A DNA stretch of 64,000 nucleotides from Prorocentrum cordatum (lineage: Eukaryota > Sar > Dinophyceae > Prorocentrales > Prorocentraceae): the NCBI GenBank assembly GCA_963575745.1, contig CAUYUJ010017635.1, positions 118,501-182,500 of the forward strand, given 5' to 3'. Under the pieces are notes generated by a model. It ran no database searches and was not told the DNA's origin. It worked only from the letters and a program-made list of their open reading frames with translations. Positions 19,116 to 30,290 of this stretch are shown piece after piece; the stretch's first letter is position 1, and each line of letters starts with the position of its first letter. The translations under genes were made by a program, and so were the position numbers.

Positions 19116-19489
19116 GAGCTCCACCTAAGGTCTCCGTGGCGGAACTCGCATGGCGGCCCAGTGGAGTTCGCATGGCGGCGACTTTCGATGTTCGGAGGTT
19201 GTTCGGCGTATTCGACGTATTGAGGCCGCTTTCGGGCCGCGCATCCCGGGCGGGAGCCAGCCTGCTCGCTCTCTGCTCCGCGCAGCGGACGACCCGAGCG
19301 CGTCGCCGGGACCCCTTCGGGGCGACCAGCGCGCGTCGCGGGGACTCCGGGCGGCGTCGCGCCCGCAGCCTTGGGCGTGGGCGTGCACGGGCAAAGAGGG
19401 AGAAGAAGAACGGGAATGAAGCGGGCGCGATCCTCGTGAGAGGCGTGCCGACATGGGCGTCGACATTTATGCACGTAAACTCACGCGCG

Positions 19490-19640
19490 GAGGAGGGCAA
19501 GGAGGGCGAGGAAGAGGAGGGGAAGAAAGAGGAGGAGGAGGAGGAGGAGCAGGAGGAGGAGCAGGAGGAGGAGGAGGAGGAGGGCTGGAGGGAACAGGGC
19601 GAGGAGGGCGAGGACGAGGAGGAGGAGGAGGAAGGCTGCA
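19490..19640. repeat. (GGA)n array
   Basis: Purine-rich triplet array with GCA and GCC interruptions. Confidence 0.93.
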
Positions 19641-20237
19641 GGGAGGAGGATGGCGAACAAGAAGCTTCGTGCTGCCTCTGCGGGGCAACGACAGGAGGGA
19701 CTGGCACACCCGGGGATGCATCGACCGGGAAGCAGCGATTCATCGTCGATAGATCGGCGACAGGCCCCCGGTGGCGAATCCGCACTTTCCTGGGCGGGGG
19801 TCAATGGGCGATTGGGGGATCGATGCATCCACCCCTAAGATCGGCGATCAATGGGCGATCGGAGGTCGACGCATCCCCCTCTGAGCCTAGTTCCCCCCCC
19901 CGCTAGCGCTGCCCCTGAGGGCCCCCCCCACCGAAGGCGCGGGGGGCTCCCCCGCAGGGATCGAAGGCTTGCCAAGCAGCAGGCCTCTTGGAGGGCAAGA
20001 GGCCCCCCCCCCCCCTGCCTACGGCACGCTCGTGTCGTGCCGACTTCGGCGTTGGCTTCTGACACCGCGGGGATCGTTCAACCTTGAACGATCGGCCGTT
20101 TCCGAAACGTCAGATCGTTAAAGATCGACCGATTCTGGGTCGCCAAAGACGCTCAACGTCGAACGCTGGCGGCGGGGTCGCCGCCGGTCAGCATGACGCG
20201 ATCCTACCGCATCCCCCCCTCACCGTTGCCCCTGCGC
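19641..20237. other. mixed sequence without recognised gene
   Basis: Contains short dispersed near-repeats of GATCGGCGA/CAATGGGCGATC (19750-19880) and several C-runs. No coding motif seen. Confidence 0.5.
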
Positions 20238-20239
20238 CT

Positions 20240-20368
20240 CTCTCCCCCTCCTCCTCCTCCTCCTCCTCCTCCTCCTCCTTTTCCTCCTCCTCCTCCTCCT
20301 CCTCCTCCTCCATCTCCCCCTCCTCCTCCTCCTCCTCCTCCTCCTCCTCCTCCTCCACCTCCCAAGAG
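20240..20368. repeat. (TCC)n array
   Basis: Nearly uninterrupted TCC. In the frame used by the downstream open segment it would encode poly-Pro. Confidence 0.95.
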
Positions 20369-20641
20369 CCCCAGCAAGGGCAAGGACAAGAGCCTCGACA
20401 AGTGCGACAAGAAGAAGGGCACAGGAGATGGCACTCCAGCCCCTGACCCTTGGCACCATGGCGGAGGAGATCCCTGGTCTCCGGCAGCTCGTCCTGCTGC
20501 TGCTGCTTCTGCTCCTCCTCCCGATCCTGCACGCGAAGTGGCGGCGCCGGCAATGGAGTGCCGCGCTTGTGTCCGTGCGCGCCGGTTCGGCGCCCTGCAT
20601 TGGAGTGACCATGGGCCGCTGGGACGGCCGTCTCCTCTCTG
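20240..20641 (+). CDS. candidate Pro-rich exon with Lys/Asp tail
   Basis: A frame continuous with the TCC array (poly-Pro) runs into PKSPSKGKDKSLDKCDKK, then an APDPWHHGGGDPWSP block, an Ala/Pro-rich stretch and a Cys/Arg-containing end at a stop near 20641. The part after the array has normal composition. 'DPW'-type repeats are seen in Gly/Pro-rich proteins of dinoflagellate retroelements, but I cannot assign a family. It may be real coding sequence whose poly-Pro comes from array expansion, or a chance frame. Confidence 0.3.
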
Positions 20642-20889
20642 AGGTTGGGCTTTCTGGCATGTCGGTTGGGGTGGTAGCCCTGTGCCGCTTAGCGGTGCAG
20701 GGTCTCTCCTCTAACCTTCGTTGCTGGAAGGTTCAGCCTTGTCCGCTCGAAGTGTCCAATCCAATCCTCCTCCTCCTCCTCGAGGGGAGGGGGAGGCCCG
20801 GAGCCGCGGCCTGCCGACCACGCTCTCGCCATCGACCAGCGTACCCCTGTAGAAGGCCTCCGACGGCCACTGCCTGCCCGGCGCCCGAC

Positions 20890-20980
20890 GTGCCTCGACG
20901 CCGTCGTCGTCGGTCGTCGTCGACGTCGTCGTGCTCGCCGCTCGCCGGTCGTCGTCGTCGTCGTTGTCGCCGTTCGCCGT

Positions 20981-21038
<58 letters not shown>

Positions 21039-21220
21039 TGTCGCGGTTCGTCCGTCGTCGTCGGTCGTCGTCGTCGCCATTCGTCGGTCGTCGGTCGTCG
21101 GTCGTCGTCGTCGTCGTCGTCGTCGCCGCTCGTCGGTTGTCGTCATCGTCGGTCGTCGTCGTCGTCGTCGTCCTCGTCGTCGTCTCCGTCGGCGTCGTCG
21201 CCAGTCGTCGTCGCGATCGG
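20890..21220. repeat. (GTC)n / (CGTCGT)n array
   Basis: About 330 bases of GTC triplets with GCC, GGT and ATC variants. Strand complement of the (GAC)n array at 28870-29500. Long Val, Ser or Arg frames are artefacts. Confidence 0.95.
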
Positions 21221-22050
21221 GGAATCAAAGAACAAAGGGACGCCCATGCGGCAGCAGACCCCGAAGAACCAGCGAATACCTCCGAGCACCTCGAAACTTG
21301 AGCCTCTTCGCTCCTCCCTGCGCGGAAGCGGCCCTCGAACACCAGGAGCGCCCCGGATCGGCGGCACGGGCACGAGGCCTCGCCGTCGCCGTGGCCGAGA
21401 AAGAGAGGAAAAAATGACACCCTTGATATTGTTTATGGCTTATTCCCGGAAGCGGTCGTTGCCCTGGGGAGGCTTTGGGGCCCCAGGTGATAGTAACGCT
21501 TGGGCGGGGTAGGGTACGTGGGGACGGGGGATGCGGCGCAACCGCCACACTGCGCGCTCGAGCACCAGCATGTGGGGAGGCCCAACCTCCCCCCCCCCCC
21601 GACGGGGGTGGTTTGGCACGGGTAACGACCGTTACGTGCCAGAGGAAAACAGACAATCTCTCGTCGCCGTGGTCGAGACATCTAGAAAGGGGCCCAGGAG
21701 GGACACACACACACACAAACAAGTACACACACATCCAAGGACACCCTCAGATCTTCCAGTTGTTTCTGGGCTTGCGTCTTCCCCCCCACTTCCCGATCTT
21801 CTGGGACTCGAAGATTCATTGTGTCTCGGAAGTGTCTCGGGACTTACGGTCAAATGAATACGACGGGCTCGGAAGTGCTCCCCCGAACGCCACACCAGGG
21901 CCCCAGCGACACCCGAGAGGCAACCGAAGGCTTCCGCGCCGAGCCCCGGCCGTATCGGCGGGCACGCGGCCCAAACGCCCCCCACTTGAAATTCTAAACG
22001 GGCGTCCGCTTGCGGGGAGGGGCCCTGGGGCGATCCACTTCGAAGTATAC
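21221..22050. other. no gene recognised
   Basis: Mixed sequence. A G/C-run block lies at 21585-21615 and a short (CA)n microsatellite at about 21705-21730. The segment AAGAACCAGCGAATACC at about 21265 resembles part of repeat family A. Confidence 0.5.
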
Positions 22051-22064
22051 AATTTATGAAGGAG

Positions 22065-22365
22065 GGTGGATGGAGCCTGGTGTGGGCGATTCTGCCTGGG
22101 AGGTCTTCGAAATCTGCCAGGTTCGGCCCCTGGTTTGGCCTGGTTTGGCCGCGCGCCCCGCTTGCCTGGGGTGGCCCCTGGTTTGGCCTGGTTTGGGCCT
22201 GGATTCGTTAGAGACGTCCTCAAACTTTGTCGGGGTTTGCCTTGGTTTGGCCCGGTCTGGACCTGCTTTCGCTTGGGACGTCATCAGAATTTGCTTGGTG
22301 TGGCTTGGGTCCAAGTTCGCTTGAGACGGCCTGACAAATTGCCTGGCTTGGCCTGGGCAAAGCGA
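22065..22365. repeat. degenerate ~73-bp tandem repeat, four copies
   Basis: Units built from TTTGGCCTGGTTTGG-like and GAGACGTCNTCANANTTTG-like blocks. The latter is at about 22105, 22211, 22275 and 22325, with clear decay between copies. Confidence 0.7.
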
Positions 22366-22894
22366 AAACAAGCGAAAACACGCACGGGTGAGTAACATCC
22401 GTTATGTGCGCCATGCGGTTTGAACACGCTGTGGGATGTGTCCAGGTTTCCTCGGCACGGGATCTGTAATTCACAGACGCCGTGGTGGACGTGTACCCGA
22501 AGTAACTGCACGGTGCCATGAATATCCGTTGTAGCCCACATGCAGCACGACTGCGCCAGAAAGAAGACGGGCGCGGCATGGGTGTTGACACTCCCCAGGA
22601 CGCTGTGGATCGGCATGGGCGTGCGTGGCGGCGTCGGGAGACAACCCGTCCGATGCGGTAGGCTGGTGTACAACGAAGCGACGGGGTAACGCGCACAGCT
22701 CGAAGAACGGCGCGCATTCCACTGACAACCGACACTCTCGATCCCTCGCGACTCGAGGTTCGAGGTTTTACTGTGCTTTTCGCTCGCGTTGGGAGAATTG
22801 GGGGGGCTTCTCGTCGCCACGGCTGGGTTCCTTTTTGACACTCTGGTCTGCACGCACGCATCACAGGAGGGATACGGGAGAGCTGATGTCGTCG

Positions 22895-23185
22895 TTGTCG
22901 CCGTTGTCATGGTCATGGTCGTCCTCCTCCTCCAACTCCTGCGCCTTCTGCTCATCCCTCCTGCTCCTCCGTCTGCTGCTCCGCTGCTGTTGCTCATCCT
23001 TCTCCGTGAAGGAAAGGGGAGGGGAGAGGTGGTGGAGGCGGAAGAGGAAGGAGGCTGGGGAGGGGAGGGGAGAAAGGGGAGGAGGAGGAGGAGGAGGAGG
23101 AGGAGGAGGAGGAGGAGGAGGAGGAGGGAGGAGGAGGAGGAGCAGTAGTGGACTGAAGATGAGGAGGAGGAAGAGGAGGAGGACA
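22895..23185. repeat. mixed TCC then (GGA)n array
   Basis: Pyrimidine-rich until about 23000, then GGA-rich from 23015 to 23185, with a strand switch as at 14215. Confidence 0.9.
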
Positions 23186-23214
23186 GTGACGCGCACATCG
23201 TAGAAAGCCCGGCC

Positions 23215-23704
23215 AGGACGCCAACGACGATAACTACGACGACGCTCGGCCTGACCGCCGACCGCAGCAATGACGACAACAACAACGACGACGACGACTC
23301 TCGGCGTCTACGCCCACCAGCATCCGACGTCGTGCTTGTTTCGCAACATGGCTCCGCTGGACCTGCCCAAGGGACCGGATTTTCATCCCGAATCATCTTC
23401 TGACGGTTCAGGGGCCCAGGGCGGGGTTCCGCTGTCATGAGTTCTTGACAGCCAGAAGATGCCCAACCGTAACGACGTCGACGATGGCAACGCCGCTCGG
23501 CCTGATCAGCCTCGACCGGAGCCCTGGACCCCATCTGCCTGCTGCACTCTTCGAGCCGGATCGATCTCTGAGGGCCCGGGGGCCCGAAAATCTAGGCCAA
23601 ATCGCCTGTTGTGTGAAACAATTGCGGCGCCAAGATCTCGCGGGCGAAGATGTCAGGGACGCCGGAACGACGATGTCGACGATGGCGGCGCCCAGCCTGA
23701 TCAG
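23215..23704 (-). repeat. three copies of a ~45-bp block spanning the motif IV donor
   Basis: GACGATGGCRRCGC plus CTGATCAGC occurs at 23660-23704 and 23463-23506; a weaker copy with CTCGGCCTGACCGCC is at 23215-23260. The first copy includes the end of the motif IV exon and the start of its intron. Confidence 0.65.
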
Positions 23705-23803
23705 CGGGTGCATGCGGTACTGCACCCGCAGAGCCGCCGGCCGCAGCGGGGGCAATTGCAGCAGCCGGCTGAACAGGGAGAGGCCCAGCCCGGCCGACTC
23801 CGC
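23697..23803 (-). CDS. helicase exon with motif IV (QYRMHP)
   Basis: The minus strand reads AESAGLGLSLFSRLLQL, then VQYRMHPLI. In UPF1/IGHMBP2-like helicases 'GLSLFERL' followed by 'QYRMHP' is motif IV, which helps bind nucleotide and nucleic acid. Acceptor CTCTCTGCAG|GCG at 23804; donor ATCAG|GCTGGG, an AG|GC donor of the kind common in dinoflagellates. 107 nt, starting in phase 0 after the motif III exon and ending in phase 2. The upstream intron is about 7.2 kb, and its last bases are a TCC-type pyrimidine tract. Confidence 0.9.
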
Positions 23804-23819
23804 CTGCAGAGAGGAGGAG

Positions 23820-24165
23820 GACCTCACCCTCCCACCCTCCTCCCTCCCTCCCTCCCTCCCCCCTCCTCCCTCTCCCTCCTCCTCCCTCCCCCTCCTCCTC
23901 CTCTCCTCCTCCTCCTCCTCCTCCTCCTCCTCCTCCTCCTCCTCCTCCTCCTCCTCCTCCTCCTCCTCCTCCTCCTCCTCCCCCCTCCGCCTCGATGTTC
24001 TCCTCCTCCCTCCTCCTCTTCTGCTCCTCCTCCTCCTCCTTCTCCTCCTCCTCCTGCCCCACCTCCACCTCCCCACTGCTCCTCCCTCCCCCTCCCTCCC
24101 CCTCCCCGTCTTTTTCCTCCCACCCAATCCTCCTCCCTCCTCCCTCCTCTTGCAAGGGCACCAGC
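23820..24165. repeat. large (TCC)n array
   Basis: About 340 bases with a central pure (TCC) stretch of some 100 bases at 23900-23985 and TCCC variants at both sides. Confidence 0.97.
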
Positions 24166-24565
24166 GGTCAGCACCGAGAATCTGTATAAACTGGAGTGGA
24201 CCAGGCTGCATCGTCATGGAGCCAAAGTCGATTCGAGTGGTGCGCGCCAGGATGCGCAGCAACGCCACACAAACAGCGGGCCGCATCGGATCGTCGGAAT
24301 AACGGAATCGACTCTGATCGAACAAGACAGACCCGACAGCGAGTCGGATCAATCGGATCGGAATAGGCCCTCGGGGGGGTATGTCGAGCTCGCTGCATGT
24401 TGTAAGAGGTGCGTAGACACCTCGAGGAATGATGCGGCCATGCGAGAAGTACTGGAGGCTGTGGCAGCTTGCCACGTGAAACAGTATTTGCCGATGGTGG
24501 TGACTCATGAATTGAAACACTACTGTTGGTGGTCACCTGTTGGTGGAGGGGAGACATTCTTTTGG
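24166..24565. other. no gene; similarity to 32400-32570
   Basis: GGCTGCATCG, GCGCCAGGATGC, GGGCC and ATCGGAATCG... blocks at 24205-24310 recur in order at 32425-32560, indicating a dispersed repeat. Nothing coding seen. Confidence 0.5.
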
Positions 24566-24569
24566 AAGG

Positions 24570-24640
24570 GCGAAAAGGGGAGGAGGAGGAGCAGGAGGAG
24601 GAAGACGAGGAGCGAAAAGAGGTGGATGATGGCTCTTTTT
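24570..24640. repeat. short GGA/GAG-rich tract
   Basis: Purine-rich tract in front of the tandem-array leader. Confidence 0.8.
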
Positions 24641-24642
24641 TC

Positions 24643-25970
24643 CCAACCCTCCTGTGGTGTTGGGTCCTCGCTCTGAAAAGACGGTCCCCGCGTTCCTCCC
24701 TCCTTCCTCCCTCCTCCTTCCCCTCCTCCTTTCTCCCCCTTCTCCCTGCGTTTCACCCACCCAGTACAGCGCTTCGTGGCCCCACAGGGAATTCCACCGA
24801 AGCCCCCAGTGGGACCGCCAACATGCGTCCGCCACACCCAATTTAACACACCCCTCACACGTTTCGCGGCCCCATAGGAAGCTCCACCGAAGGCCCCCAA
24901 AGAGACCGCCCGCATGCGTCCCCAAAACCCAATTTGGCACACCCCTCACACGCTTCCCGGCCCCATAGGGAGCTCCACCGAAGCCCCCAGTGGGACCGCC
25001 CGCATGCGTACCCCAAACCCAATTCGGCACACCCCTCACACGTTTCGCGGAATCCACAGGGAGCTCCACCGAAGCCCCCAGTGGGACCGCCCGCATGCGT
25101 CCCCCAAACCCAATCTGGCACACCCCTCACACGCTTCGCGGCCCCATAGGAAGCTCCACCGAAGCCCCCAAAGAGACCGCCCGCATGCGTCCCCAAAACC
25201 CAATTTGGCACATCCCTCACACGCATCGTGGCCCCATAGGGAGCTCCACCGAAACCCCCAGTGGGACCGCCCGCATGCGTCCCCAAAACCCAATTTGGCA
25301 CACCTCTCACACGCTTCGTGGCCTCATAGGGAGCTCCACCGAAGCCACCAGTGAAACAGCCCGCATGCGCCCCCAAAACCCAATCTGGCACACCCCGCAC
25401 ACGTTTCGTGGCCCCATAAGGAGCTCCACCGAAGCCACCAGTGAAACAGCCCGCATGCGCCCCCAAATCCCAACGTGGCACACCCCTCACGCGCAGGGAG
25501 CTCCACAGAAGGCGCCAGTGCCACCGCCCGCATGCGTCCGTCACCCACACCCATGTCGTCACACGCCTCACACGCTTCGTGGCTCCATAGGGAGCTCCAA
25601 CGACGGCCCTTGTGCCACCGCCCGCATGCGTCCCCACGCCCATTCCAGCATACCTCTCCCGCGCTTCGTGACCCCATAGGGAGCTCCACCGAAGGCGCCA
25701 GTGGCTGCGTTCGCATGCGCCCACCGCACCAATTTCGGCACACCTCTCACACGTTTCGCGGCCACACAGGAAGCTCCATCGACGGCCCCAGTGGCTGCGT
25801 TCGCATGCGCCCACCGCACCTATTTCGGCACACCTCTCACGCGTTTCGTGGCCCCATAGGGAATTCCACCGACGGCCCCACTGGCTGCTTTTGCATGCGC
25901 CCACCGGACAAACTTTGGCACACCCCTCACAAGTTTCGTGGCCGTATAGCGAACTCCTCCGAATGCGGTG
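24643..25970. repeat. 90-bp tandem array, about thirteen copies
   Basis: The leader CCTCCTGTGGTGTTGGGTCC (24650) and a CT-rich spacer precede units of about 90 bp (CGTTTCGCGGCCCCATAGG, CTCCACCGAAGCC, GACCGCCCGCATGCGTCC, CACACCCCTCAC). The core is shared with the 78-bp array at 18405; the extra bases are the CAATTTGGCACACC segment. Because 90 is a multiple of 3, long repetitive frames exist on both strands; they are not accepted as genes. Confidence 0.95.
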
Positions 25971-26099
25971 CATACAACGACGATACTCACAACTGCATAT
26001 GAATGGGTCCTTTGCCAGCTAATTATGTCTTTGTGTTTTTGTTTTGTTGCTCTCTCTCTCTTGCACAGCGGGAGTGGCGTGTAGCAGTCTCTGAAGAGG

Positions 26100-26440
26100 A
26101 CGGGGTCACCGAATCCCTTTCTTTATAAAAGACTCCCCCCGGTCGCACCCCGAAGCGTGTCGGTAGGGCGGGCTGGGCGCGTCCGCTGAGACTTCTTCAC
26201 CGCGTGTGTTCCTGAAGCTTGAGATGTGCTTCGCGGATGGAGGGCGGGCTGTTTTCGAAAGGTGGCTCTCGCCATGGCGGCGCGCGCATTCGTCCTCAAA
26301 TTTTGGAGCAGCTTCGCGGATGAAGGGCGGGTGGTTTTCGAAATGTGGCTCTCCCCCCCAAAAGAACGCGAACATTCGTCTTCAAGGTATGCAGGAGCCT
26401 CACGGATGGGGGGCGGCTTGTCTTCAAACCGCTTTATCTC
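26100..26440 (+). repeat. TCC-bounded composite repeat, 5' half
   Basis: The module GTGTCGGTAGGGCGGGC (26157) is followed by three units of the GGTGGCTCTCGCC / GCGCATTCGTC / GCTTCGCGGATG type (26205-26440). Same order as at 42056-42370 and 44370-44900. Confidence 0.8.
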
Positions 26441-27530
26441 TGATCCCCGCCTCTCCCAATGCTTCGCGAGCCTCCTCTGAAACGCTGGCTCCCGCGCTGC
26501 CCCGAGGGCAAGGCCGCACTGCACGGACCCGAAGCACCACCGACGACACGCCTGGCCAAAATGGCATAGAGCAGGGCGCGCGCCTCCGAAGCTAAGAGTG
26601 GCTGGGCAGTGCAATGCGCGCCGGCGATCGGCGGGAGCATCAGCACCTGGACAGCGGTGAGCGGACCAGGAGCCCAAGACGGAACGGGGGAATGAGGACG
26701 AGGAGGAGGAGGAGGAGGAAGAGGAACATGCGAATAAACTGCGACAGGAATTGGCAAACGCCTGTGCTGGGAAACATGGCGCCCCTACAGGCCCCAGGGA
26801 AGGCAGCTCGCGAATCCAGATCAAGGTCAGGGGGATGACAAAGCTATTAGCGTTGTCCTCAACGGGCCCTCGAACCATCTGGTTTCCTCCTCCTCCTTCT
26901 TCACCACCTCCCGGTCGCGGACAACAGCGACGACGGCGAATTCCTCGGGAACCCTTGAGATTCTCTGGAAGCCCTGGGAGATTCCTTGAGACATGTGGGG
27001 AAAACAGGGTGACGTGATCGGGGGGGGGAGGGGCGGGGGCGATCACGGGCGTTATCGCCCAGACTGAAAAAAACGAGCTCCAGGGGCTGACCAGGAAGCA
27101 CGGCGGGGTGGCATAGTCCAGGACGACTGCGACAGGCAGACGGGCCCTCCTCGCCGCGGCTTGACGGCAGCCGCGGCGATCCTCGGCCCCGCCACGCCGA
27201 AGCAACCGACGGGATCGTGCAGCCCAAGACCGCGGCGACTGGCAGTGGGCCCCCCTCGGGAGGACTGGGCGGCAGCCACGGCGATCCTCAGCACAACCGC
27301 GCCGATGCGAAGAAACAGGGGCGGTGCGGCTAAGATGCCCTCGAGAGGGCGCTACCAGGCTCCCCGACGGCGGCGGCCGTGCTTCTCTTGCTGCGCCCAG
27401 CGCGGAGCCCCGAGAAATCCCCGGGAAGGCGCCAAGAGTTCATGCTTGTGGCGTCTGTTCTTCCTCGAGGGCTACCAGCGGCAGCGTATCCTTGCTACTC
27501 GTTCTCCCTCCCGATCGTCTGCCCGGAGGA
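26441..27530. other. no gene recognised
   Basis: Mixed sequence with a short GGA tract at 26700-26720. The long minus-strand frame across 26123-27205 is driven by composition and repeat units and has no motif. Confidence 0.5.
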
Positions 27531-27535
27531 CACTC

Positions 27536-27799
27536 GCTCGCGCGTGGCTTGAGCAGGGACCGACCGTCCCGGCATTCCTATGGTCATACCACGAAATGTT
27601 CTTAGAACCCGAAAATGTTCTAAAAACAAGAGCAATGCTCTTAGGACATAAGCCCGACTTGTTGAAACAAGACGGTCCCAGCCAGAAATGTTCTAAGAGC
27701 ATCTTTCGTGGGATCCACAAAATGTTCATATAACATTAGAACATTGTTTGGTGGGGCTGTAGGCGAGCCGGGACGCTTCGCCACTGCTCGCGCGTGGCT
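27536..27799. repeat. AT-richer hairpin segment between 14-bp direct repeats
   Basis: ATGCTCTTAGGACA (about 27633) and TGTTCTAAGAGCAT (about 27690) form an imperfect 14-bp stem in an AT-richer island. GCTCGCGCGTGGCT flanks the island at 27536-27549 and 27786-27799. It may be a small mobile or foldback element. Confidence 0.45.
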
Positions 27800-28865
27800 C
27801 TGCTTCTGCTGGCCCCGGGCAAGAGAGCGGCCTGCGCCCCTGCGGGAGCGGGAGAGCTCTGAAAAGACGCCGGCCCTCGGCGCGCCTGCGACAGCGCCGC
27901 GCGCGCGGCCACACTGCCCAAGGGGGCCCCAAGAGTATGCGCCCCCTCCCTCCTCTGCCCTCCCCTTCCCCTCCTCTTTCCTGGGGGAGGGAGGGGGCGA
28001 GAGAGGTGGTGGTGGTGCCCACTCTTGGGCCCCGTGTCCCATCGGGCCGGCGATGACAAAACATGCGCCGTGCTCGAGCGGGAGTGCAACGTTCAGACGA
28101 AATCTGCGCGGGCTGGAGCCGGAGCGACATTGCGCTCTGTCGCACGCGGCCCCGTTCTCGGCGACCCAGCGAGACAGGATTACATATATACACTTGCCGC
28201 GCCCGTGGCGCGCTCATGCAGGATTACAGATATACATTCTAGAATCCTCTGCGCGGGGCGAGGGTCAGAACGACAGGTCAGCCGCTCGGTCGCGATGTGC
28301 TCCGCGTCACCTTCCTGCCAAGCTTTCCGCAACGTCGACAACATAATAGCAGCGTTGAGAAGGCAAACGTGGACTCTGCATTGTTCTTGTGTCCTGTTGA
28401 CGGGTAGAGTGGCACCACCTGTGTGGAGCCTGGTGGAAGACCGACAGCGTGGAGAGTCGAAGTGAATGGCAATAGGGAGTACAGATGAAAGCACGAGTAT
28501 CCACGAAACGAGAGAAGGAGACTGAGTAGGAATACGCAGGAGGGAGGCCACCGTCCCTCCCCTCCAACGCAGCTCGTCTGGTCGTGACGTCGGCCCCTGG
28601 GGATCTCGATCCCCTCCTCGGCGCCGTCTTTGCACCCCGAATCGTTTTGTGACGGTTCCCCCGGCCACGAAATAGCCTGCAGACGCGGAACACGTCAAAA
28701 AACAGAGCGTCCAAAAACGAGCGGGGGAGGGGCGGATCTATAGTTGTATTCACTTTGACTGTCTTGAAGCTGTCCTCTCCACTGCTCGTGCAAACATCCC
28801 GCCATCCCACCCGCAACTTGGTCGCAAGACTTCTGAAGGCCGTGGCGGTGGGTACCAAATGGCAC
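27800..28865. other. no gene recognised
   Basis: GC-rich mixed sequence. CAGGATTACANATATACA occurs twice (28172, 28220). The segment CCCCGAATCGTTTTGTGACGG near 28634 resembles 23384-23410 and 59015-59040, indicating a small dispersed repeat. Confidence 0.5.
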
Positions 28866-28869
28866 TTGG

Positions 28870-29062
28870 CAACGACAGCGACGCCGACGACGACAGCGAC
28901 AACGACGACGACGACGACGCCGACGACAACTGCGACGACACCGACGACGTCTCCGACGACTTCGACGACGACGACGATGACGACGATGACGACGACGCCG
29001 ATGCCGAATCCGACGACGACGACGAGGCCGACGCTGACGACGGCGACGACGACACCGACGAG

Positions 29063-29103
<41 letters not shown>

Positions 29104-29500
29104 AGACGACGACGACGACGTCCCCAACGAAGACGACGACGACGAGGGAGGAGGGAGGACGACGACAGCGACAACGACGACAACGACGAGGAAGGAGGGA
29201 GGACGGCGACGACGCGAACGACGAAGAAGGAGGGAGGACAGCGACGCCGACGACGACATTGACGACGACGACGACGATGGCGACGAAGTAGGAGGGACGA
29301 CGACGACGCCGACGACGGACGACGACGACGACGACGAGGGAGGAGGAAGGACGACCACGGCGACAACGACGACGGAAACGACGACGACGCCAAAGAGGAC
29401 GACGACGACGACGAAGAAAGACAGAGGACGACGCCGACGACGACGACGACGACGAGGGAGGAGGGAGGACGGCGACGACGACGACGACGACGCAAGAGCG
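28870..29500. repeat. (GAC)n array
   Basis: About 630 bases of GAC triplets with GCC, GGA and ACG variants. Opposite strand sense to 20890-21220. Poly-Asp, poly-Thr and poly-Arg frames are artefacts. Confidence 0.96.
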
Positions 29501-29514
29501 CGCGCGCACGCTTT

Positions 29515-30290
29515 TGTTGAAAATCCGTGTTGCGAAACCCTGTGTTTTGGTATGTCTTTTGGACGCTCGATTTCAAAACCATTCCGAAACAAAAGGTTCT
29601 TGAAGGATTTCGGCATGCGCGCGCGACGACGCGCGCGCCTGCACTTCGTTCCGTTTTTTTGCAGAGGATTCTCGCGAAGGCACGCGCGCAAGGGCGTTCG
29701 AACGATTTCGACATGCGCGCGCGCGAAGCCCGTTTGGTAGCATCTCAGGAATATATTGAAACATTCTTAGTTTTCTTAAGATTTCGCAAGGGCGCGCGTG
29801 TAAGCATTTTAGGAAAACAGTGTTGCGAAACCATGTGTTTTGGTATGTATTTTGGAAACTCGATTTTGAAATCCTTCCGAAACCAAGAGGTTCTTGCAGG
29901 AGTTCGGCATGCTCGCGCGACGACGCGCGCGTGCACTTCGTTCAATTTTTTCCGAGGATTCTCGCGACGCCACGCGCGCAAGGGCGTTCGAACGATTTCG
30001 ACATGCGCGCGCGAAGCCCGTTTAGTAGAATTTCTGGAATATCTTGGAAAACCTATGGTCCTCTTAAGATTTCGCAAGAGCGCGCGTGTAAGCATTTTAG
30101 GAATATCAGCGTTGCGAAACCGAGGGTTTTTGCATGTGTTTTGACATCTCGATTTTGAAATTCTTCCGAAACCAAAGGTTTTTGAAGGATTTCGGCATGC
30201 GCGCGCGACGACGCGCGCGTGCGCAGTTCGTCTGTTTTTGTCAAACGGCTGCTTGAAAACTTAGGATTTTTGACAAACGAGTGTGCGCGC
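29515..30290 (+). repeat. ~293-bp tandem repeat, about 2.7 copies
   Basis: GAAAANNNNTGTTGCGAAACC starts at about 29518 and 29811, and in diverged form at about 30102. Each unit holds alternating GC blocks (GCGCGCGCGACGACGCGCGCG) and AT-rich segments. Related single copies are at 6340-6560 and in the units at 60463-61850. Confidence 0.88.

Noticed and set aside
20733-21420. Poly-Thr/Asp or Ser/Arg frames resembling SR proteins
   Set aside because: Pure translation of the GTC triplet array.
24855-25973. 372-codon minus-strand frame made of Gly/Thr/Ala/Trp repeats
   Set aside because: It is a by-product of a 90-bp tandem unit (multiple of 3). The opposite strand is equally open, and there is no non-repetitive coding part.
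28755-29740. Poly-Asp and poly-Thr frames
   Set aside because: Translation of the GAC triplet array.
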